From contig JAHYIO010000031.1 of the NCBI GenBank assembly GCA_020543525.1, positions 3,224,001-3,288,000 of the forward strand: a DNA stretch of 64,000 nucleotides, read 5' to 3'. The notes beneath the pieces were generated by a model that saw only the letters and a program-made list of their open reading frames with translations, was not told the origin of the DNA and did no database searches. A program made the position numbers and the translations under genes. Below, piece by piece: positions 10,972 through 23,484 of the stretch (its first letter is position 1; each line of letters opens with the position of its first letter). This DNA comes from Coriolopsis trogii. Its lineage: Eukaryota > Basidiomycota > Agaricomycetes > Polyporales > Polyporaceae.

Positions 10972-13900
10972 ATGCACCTCTACAACCTCACTCTTCAGCC
11001 ACCGACCGCCATTACGCATGCTGTCGCAGGCAACTTCTCCGGTTCTCGAACCCAAGAGATAGTCGTCTCACGTGGCACTCGTCTTGAACTACTCCGGCCT
11101 GATGTGCAGAGCGGCAAGGTTGCAACTGTGGTTGCGTCCGACGTCTTTGGCTCTATCCGTTCGCTAGCTGCGTTCCGATTGACTGGTGGTACCAAGGGTG
11201 CGCCCTTGTACGTGTTCGTTTGTCCTCGTCGTATTCACTTTCTGCGTTTTCTTAGATTATGTGATCGTAGGGTCTGATTCGGGACGCATCGTCATCCTCG
11301 ACTATGATCCCAAGACGAGCAGCTTCGTCAAGGTCCACCAGGAGACGTATGGCAAGTCGGGCGCGAGGCGCATTGTACCTGGGCAATATCTGGCGACAGA
11401 CCCAAAAGGCCGTAGTGTGATGATCGGGGCTATGGAGAAAGCGAAGCTGGTCTACATTCTCAACCGTGACGCTGCCGCGAATCTCACTATATCCTCTCCC
11501 CTCGAGGCCCACAAAAACAACGCTATTATCCACCACATAGTTGGCCTCGACGTGGGGTTCGAAAATCCCACCTTCGCCGCCTTGGAGGTTGATTACTCGG
11601 AGTCGGACCAAGACCCAACGGGGGAAGCGTTCAACAATGCAGAGAAGGTGAGTAACTGTCACGATCGAATGGGCAGAAGTCTGATGTGCGCATACTCTCA
11701 GATGCTCACATACTATGAGTTGGACCTTGGTCTCAACCACGTTGTAAGGAAATGGAGTGAGCCGACAGATCCTCGTGCAAATCTTCTGGTACAAGTGCCG
11801 GGTGGTCAGCTCGCAACCTCTGAACGCTATGATGGACCGTCTGGTGTACTTGTATGCTGCGAAGACCATATCATTTACCGTCATATGGATGCCCCACAAC
11901 ACCGTGTACCAATACCGCGCAGGCGTCATCCTTTGGAAGACCCGGATCGTGGTCTCATTATCACTGCTGCTGTCATGCACAAGATGAAGGTGAGTAGCCA
12001 CACGTGGTCGTGCTGTATGTGAGAATTGACGGCAATCTCGTAGGGTGCTTTCTTCTTCTTGCTACAAAGTGAGGAAGGCGACTTGTACAAAGTCACAATT
12101 GAACACGAAGAGCAGGATGTAAAGGCGCTCAAAATCAAGTACTTCGATACTGTTCCAATCGCGTCTAGTCTTTGCATTCTGAAGTCAGGCTTTTTGTTCG
12201 TAGCGTCAGAATTTGGAAACCAGTGAGTTGACACCCAGATGGCTGAGTTCTCAAGTTTCCAACGATCACTGAACATGCTTCCTTCACAGCTACTTCTACC
12301 AATTCCAGAAGCTCGGCGACGATGACAATGAACCCGAGTTTAGCTCCGCTGATTACCCATCGTATGGAATGGCGGATCCTACGGCGGCGCTACCTCGCGC
12401 GTACTTCCGCCCGCGACCTCTGGACAACTTGACGCTTGTCGACGAGCTCGAGTCTTTGTGCCCGATCATCGACGCGAAAGTCATGAACTTGCTGCCGAAC
12501 TCTGATACGCCTCAGATATTCGCAGCGTGCGGTCGCGGGGCAAGAAGTACTCTCAGGGTACTTCGCCACGGTCTTGAGGTCGAGGAGGTCGTCAGTTCGG
12601 ATCTGCCTGGTATTCCGAATGCAGTATGGACCACCAAGCTCAAGGAGGATGGTGAGTTATTTCTCGTATTCCGTTGAACACGTTGACTCATATATCACGC
12701 ACAGACCCGTATGATTCGTACATCATCCTGTCGTTCGTCAACGGTACTCTCGTGCTGTGTATCGGTGAGACCATAGAAGAAGTCCAAGACACAGGTTTCC
12801 TCTCCTCGGCCCCTACGCTTGCAGTACAGCAGATTGGTGCCGACGCTCTCTTACAAGTTCATCCGCATGGTATCAGGCACGTCCTCGCCGATCGCCGAGT
12901 CAATGAGTGGAGAGTTCCTTCTGGCAAGACGATTGTATGCGCGACGACGAACAAGCGGCAGGTCGTGGTCGCCCTGAGTTCTGCGGAGCTTGTGTACTTT
13001 GAGTTGGATCTCGACGGGCAACTTAATGAGTATCAGGATCGGAAGGCAATGGGTAGCACGGTGCTCGCGTTGAGTATCGCGGAGGTTCCCGAAGGTAGAC
13101 AGCGAACACCCTTCTTGGTGAGTTCACGCACACATGAGTCACCGTAATGGCTGATAGATGATATTATAGGCCGTCGGCTGTGAAGACCAAACCGTCCGGA
13201 TTGTCTCTCTTGATCCCGAAAGTACGCTCGAGACGATCAGTTTGCAAGCCCTGACAGCCCCCCCGTCCGCTATCTGCATCGCGGATATGTTGGACGCGGG
13301 TATCAACAAGTCCCAGCCCACGACATTCGTCAACATCGGTCTCCAGAACGGTGTTCTGCTCCGCACTGTGCTCGATCCCGTCAATGGTCAGCTCACGGAT
13401 ACCCGAACGCGCTTCCTGGGGACAAGGCCTGTCCGACTGCTGCGTGTAAACATCCAGCGCAATCCGGCCATCCTTGCTCTGTCGTCTCGCCCGTGGCTCA
13501 ACTACACACATCAGAACTTCATGCACTTCACGCCGCTTATTTTCGATAACCTTGATTATGCGTGGAGCTTCTCGGCGGAACTCTGTCAGGAGGGATTGAT
13601 CGGAATTTCGGGGAGCGTGCTGAGGTGAGTGGCGATTCTTGTAAGGTTTCAGTCGCCAAACGCTGGGAGCGGCGAAGATGACAATTTATCATCACACTTT
13701 GAATGGGCCGCCCCTCAGTGGTTCATCTGTTGATGCATTATCAATTGTTCCTCCTGAGCCTGCCCCCACACGTTCATTTCGTCAGAATACCATGTCCTAC
13801 GATGTTTACTGACGTCTCCTCTCTCGGACAGAATCTTCCAGATTCCCAAACTGGGTACGAAACTCAAGCAAGATTCCATGCCACTGTCGTACACGCCACG

Positions 13901-15382
13901 CAAGTTCATCCCCCACCCGCAAAATGGACTCCTGTACGTCATCGAAGGTGATCATCGTGTTTTGAGCGAGGAGGCTGCTGCGAAGCAGCTACAACAACTG
14001 GTACGCAACTCGCATGCATCGATTGCTCTTCGCGGTTAAGCTTACGAGCATACATAGCGTGAGAAGGGCCAGAGAGTCGATGAGGAGATGTTGTCACTTC
14101 CACCTGAGCAGTTTGGACGACCGAAGGCTCCTGCAGGCACATGGGCATCGTGTATTCGTATCGTCAGCCCTCTTGAGGTAAGCGCGCTCGCTCTTTGAGT
14201 CATGTCTTATTGTGCTCACAGTTGTTGACTCAGTCACAAACTGTCAACGTTATTCATCTCGACAACAACGAAGCGGCATTCTCTGTTGCAATCGTGCCGT
14301 TCTCTGCGAAGAACAATGAGTTACATTTAGTCGTTGGCACGGCTCAGGACACTTTCCTCGCCCCTCGATCGTGCACTAGTGGCTTCTTGAGGACATATAA
14401 GTTCGTGAATGACGGTCGAGATCTTGAACTACTCCACAAGGTTCGTCAGCGTCAAGCGTACCGCGTTGTAGCCTACTGACCATCATGTTACCCGTTAGAC
14501 CGAGACCAACGATGTTCCGCTTGCCGTTATGGCATTCCAAGGAAAGCTTATTGCTGGCGTCGGGAAGGCCCTTCGGCTTTACGATATTGGCAAGAAGAAA
14601 CTATTGCGCAAAGTGGAGAACAAGGTACATCCCTTGTAGGCAACTTCTTCGAGTTCTGCATGCTTACGATCGTACAGGGCTTCAATTCTGCTATCGTGAC
14701 CCTCAACACCCAGGGTTCGAGGATCATCGTTGGGGATATGCAGGAGTCCGTGTTCTACGCTGTCTACAAGCCCCCAGAGAACAAGCTGCTCGTCTTCGCG
14801 GACGACACGCAGCCACGCTGGGTCACGGCTACGACCATGCTCGATTACAACACTGTAGTGGCAAGCGACCGATTCGGGAACGTCTTCGTCAACCGCCTGG
14901 ACGCGAAAGTGTCTGACCAAATAGACGACGACCCAACCGGAGCAGGCATCCTTCACGAGAAGGGTGTCCTGTTCGGCGCACCGCACAAGACTGCCATGTT
15001 GGCCCACTTCCACATTGGAGACATTGTGACCTCGTTGCACAAGGTTTCGCTCGTGGCGGGCGGCCGAGAAGTGATTCTCTACACCGGCCTGCACGGGTCG
15101 ATCGGCATCCTGGTCCCATTCGTGTCGAAGGAGGACGTCGATCTGCTGACGACGCTGGAGCAGCACATGCGGACGGAGCAGCTGAGCCTTGTTGGACGCG
15201 ATCACCTCGCATGGCGCGGGTACTACGTGCCCGTGAAGGCGGTGGTCGACGGAGATCTGTGCGAGTCGTTCGCGAAGCTCCCTGCGAACAAGCAGAGCAC
15301 GATCGCGGGTGAGCTGGACCGTACGGTGGGCGAAGTGCTCAAGAAGCTCGAACAGCTGCGTGTGACGGCGAGCGGCTTCTAG
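10972..15382 (+). CDS. RSE1: pre-mRNA splicing factor Rse1 (SF3b subunit 3, SAP130)
   Basis: This is the large WD40-like (triple beta-propeller) subunit of SF3b in the U2 snRNP, related to DDB1 and CPSF-A. The start [17 protein letters not shown] matches the family N-terminus. Other landmarks are [68 protein letters not shown] and, in the C-terminal propeller, [33 protein letters not shown] and [14 protein letters not shown]. It ends [16 protein letters not shown], the conserved C-terminal helix. About eight introns are present, including one of about 200 nt after SGSVLR (near 13625). Length is as expected, about 1,200 residues. It converges on the next gene, whose stop is about 120 bp away. 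Confidence 0.96.
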
Positions 15383-15506
15383 TGGTTGTGGTCGTGGCAA
15401 AAACATAACATTACGGTGTTCTACATGTACGTGTATGTAATAAGGCTCATGCTCTCTCAGCGGTATCGCACGCACACGTAATTTCGCTCTGCATCCGGCA
15501 GCTGGC

Positions 15507-16628
15507 TCACGCCGATCTGTTGTTGGCCACGGTCTGGGAGCGATCCGCCGGTGAGAATGCGACCCACTTCTGACTCAAGACGCTCAACGTGTGCGCGACC
15601 TCGACTTCTATGTACTTCTTCCCGATGCCCAAGCGGGCACGCTCGTCCGAGGTGAGCTTCGCCTCCGTCTCTCCGCCCGTGAGCTTCTTGAACAGCATGA
15701 GCGCACACACAGGCCCGCATCGCCACTCGAGGTAGAGGAACGGCCGCCGGAGGGGCGAGCTGTCCGTGAGGAGCGTGAAGCCGAGCCGGGTCACGGTGGA
15801 CGACCCGCCGAACCAGTGCGGCTCCGTCCAGACGACGTTGCCGTCGGCCGCCCCTCGACTGCTGACCGCACTCGGACTCGCCAGGCTCGGACCTGAAGTG
15901 GGGTGGGTATGTGTGTCTGTGTCTGTACCTGTGTGTGAGCAGCACACGCGCGCTGTACGCTCGACGTGCACGGGTGGCGTGGATGGCCACCTGTGCCCGG
16001 CGTGGTAGGAGAGCGAGAGGTCGAGGTCAACGGCGGTGGTGTGGGTGTCGGGGACGTACCGCGCGGAGCGGAAGGAGAGGTCGAGGCGCGCGTGTGTGTC
16101 TCCCGTTCCGGCGTCTTGGAAGAGGTAGAAGAGGTCGTCCGGGAGGGCCTCTTCGACGGTGTAGTCGGCAAAATAGGAATAGGCTGTGCGCCCGACGCCG
16201 AACCCGGACGTTGTCCATGGCTGCTGCGGGCGGTTGGGCTCGGGGGAGTCTGAGCTGCTCCGCCGGGGGCTGGAGTCGGTTGCGCAGGTAATCCAGACGG
16301 CGGCGTAGGAGCCTGCGTAGCTGCTCCTGTCCTGCGGCGTCTTCACGGCTTGGAGGTGGTCGATCGTCTGCCACTTGGGCTCGTCGAGCTGTGTTGGCAC
16401 ATGGCGGTGGTTAGCAGACGGCTCGTTGCTTCGGATAGTGGCACTCACCACTAGGTGCTGGACGGCGCCGTCCAACCACACTTTGGGGCCGTCCTGGTCA
16501 AGGTGGAGGTCATGCATGCTGGGGGTATTTGGTGAGTCGAGAGAGGGTGCGGGTGAAGAGTTGGGAGATTGATTGCGGCTTGAATTGGCTCTGCCTTTAA
16601 ACATGGCTACCTTCCGTCGCTTTGACAT
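15507..16628 (-). CDS. uncharacterised protein A, Ser/Pro-rich
   Basis: I do not recognise this family. The minus-strand frame opens at an ATG at 16628 (alternative in-frame ATG at 16604). A 60-nt intron with a CTAAC branch site (16389..16448) sits in frame, so an unspliced reading also stays open. The protein has a disordered Ser/Pro start, then LDEPKWQTIDHLQAVK, YSYFADYTVEEALPDDLFYL, a run around TRLGFTLLTDS and a C-terminal LTSDERARLGIGKKY. A second, dinucleotide-rich stretch (15893-15950) may be another short intron. The layout resembles the next gene downstream on the same strand (IVWD/VWIT opening, RLGF core, ERxRLG near the end), suggesting distant paralogy. There is no membrane segment or catalytic motif. 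Confidence 0.6.
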   Translation of the reverse strand: MSKRRKVAMFKGRANSSRNQSPNSSPAPSLDSPNTPSMHDLHLDQDGPKVWLDGAVQHLVVSATIRSNEPSANHRHVPTQLDEPKWQTIDHLQAVKTPQDRSSYAGSYAAVWITCATDSSPRRSSSDSPEPNRPQQPWTTSGFGVGRTAYSYFADYTVEEALPDDLFYLFQDAGTGDTHARLDLSFRSARYVPDTHTTAVDLDLSLSYHAGHRWPSTPPVHVERTARVCCSHTGTDTDTHTHPTSGPSLASPSAVSSRGAADGNVVWTEPHWFGGSSTVTRLGFTLLTDSSPLRRPFLYLEWRCGPVCALMLFKKLTGGETEAKLTSDERARLGIGKKYIEVEVAHTLSVLSQKWVAFSPADRSQTVANNRSA

Positions 16629-17324
16629 GCATGGCCATGCTTGGTGTCATTGGTTAGGACATTGTGGTGAGCGAGCGTCATGGCTTTGTGCGTGGTGGTG
16701 GTGGTGTTGGCTCATTGTCGTCTGCTGGAGGGCACCCGAGCTTGGTGCCACTCGTGCACGCATTGTGCAAAATCACAAGACAACCGTGCCGCAGGCGCGA
16801 CAGGATATGTTGCGGACTCAGGGTGTCATATTGCAGTAGTTTATGAGAGACTACAAATGGTAGTGTCAGTCTCGTAGTATGGTTATGGGCCATACGCACG
16901 GGCGCTAGCATGTGCTGTGTCGAGCCAACGCTTTGCTCCGATGCCTTCACAATAACTTCGAAAAGCCACAAAGAACCACACTGAATTGGGTTGTCTTGAC
17001 TTGGCTGGACCTTCTTGCGCTTTCCCCCTCCAATGACGGAGCTCCGAGTCTTCGCTCGCAGCGGCGGCAGCGACAACGGGAGGCTGTATATCTAGATGAC
17101 GTTGTACCAGGCTATATGTTGGTCCGTGAATAACCATCATATAGAGGAGATTGGACGAAGGACTCGCCACAGTTGGGGGGAACAGTGCTTGTGCGGATAA
17201 ATGGGCGTCACTGCACGGCGGGATCAAAGTCTCTCCAGAAATGTGTTTACATAAAGTCATACAAGTACACACATCGGCAATCGCAGCAAGTAGACAGGAG
17301 CAGTAAGCGGCATACGTGCTTGGA
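16629..17324. other. intergenic between uncharacterised genes A and B
   Basis: This 696-bp stretch should contain the promoter of gene A and the 3' region of gene B, both on the minus strand. Several short open frames on both strands have no recognisable content. No repeat or RNA gene was seen. Confidence 0.5.
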
Positions 17325-18073
17325 TCACGTATCGTGAGGAGCGTCCCGCATCCCCAGACGCACCCTCTCCGTATCCGTGAGGCCGACGCGGCCAAAGCGG
17401 TCCCGCTGACGCTTAGCGATCACCACGATCGGCGTCTGCCCAGAATCTTCTCCCTCTCCGCCAATGGGGCGGAGCTGTACGACAGCGAACGGGTGACCGT
17501 CGTCGTCCAGGATGTGAGAGAAGGAGAGGGTGTGGCCCCATGCAGTAGTCACGTCCATGCCTTCAAAGCGGAATCCGAGCCGAGGGAAGGTCTGGTCCCA
17601 GTTGAAACGCCACAGAGACGATCCAGACGAAGACGAGGACGATGGCGATGAGGAGCGGCTCAACAAGGACGAGGACGAGTCTGAGCCCAGGCGGAACTTC
17701 CCATGGGAGGCACACGTAGAGGGAGTGAGACGGGAGGCGGTGCGGTCGGCACCAAGGTAGGTGTCGAAGAGACGAAGGACGACGGGGACGGTTGGGGCGC
17801 TGTTGACTGGTGGCTGTTTGCAGCTGGGTTCCTTCGGCCATTCGTGCGAGCGGTCGGGGTGAGTGAGAGAGATGATGCCGTCTCGGAGATCGGCCGGACG
17901 GGGCGAGGAGGGGGTGCGAGGCTCGGAGCAGGACTCGGAGTCCCAGACGATCCGGTAGGTGCCCAGGAACGGCTCGAGGGAGGTGGTGAACAAAAGTCGC
18001 TTTGTGGAGGGGTGAGCGAGTCTGATGCGGGATATGATGGAGGAAGGGCTCGGCGTACCATGTCTGCAGCCAT
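17325..18073 (-). CDS. uncharacterised protein B, possible distant paralog of protein A
   Basis: The main frame (LLFTTSLEPFLGTYRIVWDS onward) has no ATG of its own. An ATG at 18073 (MAADM) followed by GTACGC and a 59-nt intron ending at AAG joins in phase to RLLFTTSLEPFL, which gives this model. The product has a Ser-rich centre, then FPRLGFRFEGMDVTTAWGHT, FSHILDDDGHPFAVVQLRPI and a C-terminal LTDTERVRLGMRDAPHDT. The ERVRLG box and the RLGF box match gene A next door. Function is unknown. The first exon and intron are the least certain part; the main exon is well supported. Confidence 0.55.
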
Positions 18074-18714
18074 AGCGTCTTTGGAGAGTGTACGAGTAGG
18101 ATGTGTGAGGAGTCTTTCTGCCGTGAGTTATGCTGGAATGTCGCGAGTGGCGAGGTCCAGATGCGAGCTAACGAGTGCTTATGTGCTCACGGCATATGGG
18201 CTGGTGCAAAAGTCTTTGTTTGTGTCGAAGACAAAGCACGGGCACACGGTGAACATGTGCGGTGTTCATATTGACAGTGTGGCCATAGCAGAAGAAAGAA
18301 AGAGAGCTGCCAGGAGTGAGCGAGGCATAGCTTTAGCTCGAGAAGAACCGAGTGTTGAGACAAGGCGGATGAGACAGGGATGACTGCGCTGCTGTCGGTC
18401 GATGGACATGGTATATATACTGATCGACCGCATGGGCAACTCGCCCGACATGGAGGCTGCGCGTCTAGTGCCGCATTGTCTGCGCGCGGCGCGGTCCCGA
18501 TGACATCACGCCCCGACGCCCGATGCCTTGCGCTGCAGAGGAGCGGCCGTGGACCCGATATGGCATGCAGCGCACCATACATGGTCACAACGCCGCTCCC
18601 CTGCGACTGAACTCTGGCGGGGATCGTCGGCGACGTCACCTCGAGCGAGCGTGTCATATAACGTCTGGCAGAGCGGCCAAACCCCCAAGCAGCCCGTCTA
18701 CCCTTTGCAACACC
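18074..18714. other. divergent promoter region, gene B and Ohr paralog 1
   Basis: A 641-bp divergent intergenic region. It contains a self-complementary TATATATA at 18412-18419, roughly mid-way between the two starts and therefore usable in either direction. No other element was recognised. Confidence 0.5.
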
Positions 18715-19419
18715 ATGTCTTCCTTACTTGCCCGCAGCCTCCCTCGTCGTGCAGCGGCCGGCATCGCTCGCCGTTCTGCCATGGCCAAGAGCCGCTCCCT
18801 CATGACCCTCAAGGACCACAAGGTACCGTCCTTGTACACCTTCTGCGTGTGGCCAACCGATCGAGTAACGTTGTGTAGTATACCGCCCATGCAAGTGCCA
18901 GCGGTCAAGGCCGTAACGGCAAAGTCGTCTCGGACGATGACTGCGGGCTCGAGCTCCGCCTCGCTATGCCCCGGTCGCTTGGTGGCAAGGGAGACGGGCA
19001 GAACCCGGAGCAGCTATTCGCTATGGGCTACGCAGGTATATTATCATAGTAACTCCTGTGCATATTGTCTTACATCACGCACCATAAGCTTGCTTTTTGA
19101 GCGCGCTACAGCTCGTTGCCGGCCAGACGGGGAAGACCTCCATCGCGAAGAATGCAACGGTACATACACAGGTCCATATGGGCGAACCAGAAGGTATGGA
19201 TGGGTTTGGGCTGCAGGTGGACATTCAAGTAGAGGGCATCGATGATGAGGAACTCATTCAGGCCGGCCACAAGGTGAGCTCGGCACCAGCGCCGCCTCCT
19301 ATCCTCCGCAGCGCCTCCACGGTTTGAGCACTGCCCGCTGACTGCTTTCCTCTCCACAGGCCTGTCCGTACAGCCGAGCGTTGGCCCACGGTGTGGTTGT
19401 GAACGTCACGAAAGCGTAG
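18715..19419 (+). CDS. Ohr/OsmC-family organic hydroperoxide reductase, paralog 1
   Basis: This is a thiol peroxidase that reduces organic and lipid hydroperoxides. The two redox cysteines of the family are present in GYA-ACFLSAL and in KACPYSRALAHGV. Conserved surroundings include GGKGDGQNPEQLFAMGYA and DGFGLQVDIQVEGID. The N-terminus MSSLLARSLPRRAAAGIARRSAMAK is Arg-rich and lacks acidic residues, which suggests mitochondrial import. Three introns fall after KDHK, inside the Ala codon before the first catalytic Cys, and before ACPYS. All three positions are shared with the neighbouring paralog. The product is about 165 residues, normal for the family plus a presequence. Confidence 0.92.
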
Positions 19420-20070
19420 CGCGTAGCGTCACGTAGAGGAGTGATATCGGAGCTTCCTATCATAGCCCTAGAAACCGATAGCAAGCGTCGAACCCGCCGC
19501 CGAGAGCATTGCCGACGATCAAGAAGTTTGGCGACGACGCAGAACATGGTGATGAAGTCCACCCTTCATCCCCAGCGTCCCACAAGCACCAGGAGCGGAG
19601 CGTCGGACTGATCCGTCTCCGAACTCTCTTCTGCTGTGCAGTTGTGCCGATTCCGGAAAACTGGTGGACCGGGCGTTGGGGCGTCTTGGATGGAGCATGT
19701 CGCCCGACGTAATGGTATGCGGTCACCATGAACGTTATGATGTATGTTTTGCTGGTGAACCAACAGGAGAAATTGCTTTCGGCTGGTGCTTGGTGCACGT
19801 TGGAGTATCACTGGAGCCTAACACTCTTGGGCTGCGCCGAAAGGACAACATATTTAAGATGCCCACCCAGGTACGAGACAATCCCTCATATCGCTGCTTG
19901 AGTTCATTCAAACTTCCCATACTCGATTTACCTCACCCACCCTCTCCGTTTCAATCCTCGTCTACAACCTATTCGACTCCGAGCTCAAGTCAGCTCGTGC
20001 TATCTAAACTTACGCTGCACGCTTGTTACCTCCATCGACCACTGCTTCTCCGAACACTTGATAGCCACAG
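19420..20070. other. intergenic between the two Ohr genes
   Basis: This 651-bp spacer has a TATTTAAG element at 19851, about 210 bp upstream of the second Ohr start, then a long pyrimidine-rich leader. Open frames cross it but look random. No repeat of the upstream Ohr promoter was obvious by eye. Confidence 0.5.
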
Positions 20071-20777
20071 ATGCATCCGACTCAAGCCATCCTCCGCCCC
20101 CTCTCTCACCGCGTTCTCACTGGTGCTGGTGTTCGCTACGCGCGCAGTCTCAACCCAAGCACCATGCACAAGCGCAGTATCCTCACCTTGAAGGACCATG
20201 TGGTACGTGCGATCTTTTGCAGGAACGCAGTGTTCGCTCATCCGAGCCCAAACCTATAGTACTTCTCAAAGGCGACCGCCGAGGGTCCAGGCCGGAGCGG
20301 CATCGTGAAATCGAATGGCGATTCGCCACTCGAGCTCAATATGGCCATGCCGAAGGCCGCAGGCGGTAAGGGCGATGGGCAGAACCCTGAACAACTCTTC
20401 GCCATGGGTTATGCCTGTGAGTTCTCCATACGATTCGCTCCATAGCATGGTGGGCTGACGACGAGGACTAGCTTGTTTCCTCGGTGCTTTGCAGCTCGCC
20501 GCCGCTCGTGCGGACAAGAAGCAACTCGCTGAGAGTGCGAAGGTCACTGCGAACGTCTACCTCGGCCACCCGACCGATCCCGATCTGGATGGCTTTGGTC
20601 TTCGCGCAGAGATCAACGTGGAGGGCATTCAGGACGATGCTATCATCGCCGCTGCACATGAGGTATGTTGCCTCGTTTTTGCTTGGGTAAAAGGATGTGT
20701 TCTTACACGCCGTCTAGTTCTGCCCGTACAGCCGTGCCTTGAAGCATGGCGCGGAGGTTACGGTCACAAAGGCATAA
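20071..20777 (+). CDS. Ohr/OsmC-family organic hydroperoxide reductase, paralog 2
   Basis: This is a tandem copy of the preceding Ohr gene, with the same three intron positions and phases. Catalytic cysteines are in GYA-SCFLGAL and in EFCPYSRALKHGA. Conserved blocks are GGKGDGQNPEQLFAMGYA and DGFGLRAEINVEGIQDD. The N-terminus (MHPTQAILRPLSHRVL onward) is longer and Arg-rich, again resembling a mitochondrial presequence. An internal ATG (MHKRSILTLKDH) could give a cytosolic form. The presequences have diverged while the catalytic core is strongly conserved, so the duplication is not recent. The likely substrate is organic hydroperoxides. Confidence 0.92.
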
Positions 20778-21485
20778 ATGTTCCGCACGCCGTCCGTCCG
20801 GCCCAAGTCGATACACGGTAATAGCAAACGCGAGGTGTCAACAGGACTCACCGTATGTGTATGATATACCCTTTTCACTCCTGGTTCCTTGATATAGCTC
20901 CCTGTAATCCCATCTCACCGTCTTTTGGGACGCTGCACATTGTAACGAGCTTCACGACCTGCTACGCGTCAGCATACAGCACCTCTTAATGCCCTTCATG
21001 TATACTATGCTATAAGTACGACAAACCGAATGTATCCATAGTGCCACAGTACTTGTGCGTTGCTTGAGCCATCGACTTCGGACTTCGCGCACGATTTACG
21101 TCGGAACTTTCGGAAGCAAGTGGAGATGTAGAGCTTCAAAGCTTCATGGACGGATTATGACACGTCCCCGGCTTCCTATCTTTGAAGAATGACACACGAG
21201 GAGTAAGTTCGTGATTGGAGGTAGTGGTGGTGGAGAAGGAGCAAGTTGGCGCATCCCAGCGCCAGGTGGGGCGTCTATTAGTATCTTGTGCCTGTTCCCA
21301 CGACCAGTCTGAGAGCCACTGCTGCTGCAGCCAGCGAGTTGCACGTCGACCTTGACACTGACAGGAACACTCCAAGCTGCGCTCGCAGCTCACTTTCTCT
21401 GTGCTGCCCTTGTCTACGTTCCACTCACACCACTCTTACCATTACAACCACCACCACCACCACCACTACCTCCGTTAGGCACGCC
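20778..21485. other. intergenic, Ohr2-NKAP-like
   Basis: A 708-bp spacer with the Ohr2 3' end (AT-richer to about 21060) and the promoter of the next gene. A CCACCACCACCA-like triplet repeat lies just before the ATG at about 21450. Nothing else was recognised. Confidence 0.5.
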
Positions 21486-23211
<1,726 letters not shown>

Positions 23212-23484
23212 TGTACGAGGTATCGCTCGTGATGCATGTATTCGCTGTAGAGACTACCCTACGTGTTTCCATTACATTCCCTCGCCCGTTGTAACGCGTC
23301 GAGTGGTTAAGCAGATCTTCGGATTCTGCGCGCGTGAAGATCACGTGCCGCAAATTTCCTGAGAACGGACCCTGATTGGCTCTTGCAGCAGCCCGAGTCT
23401 CAACAGACTTGTGCACGCCCACGAAACCTGCGGACAATACCCTCATCCTCTGCTTCTCCGGGTCCCTCCCCAAACCGCCCAGCC

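Noticed and set aside
14579..15475. 298-codon minus-strand open frame
   Set aside because: Entirely antisense to the conserved RSE1 C-terminal exon; no motif of its own.
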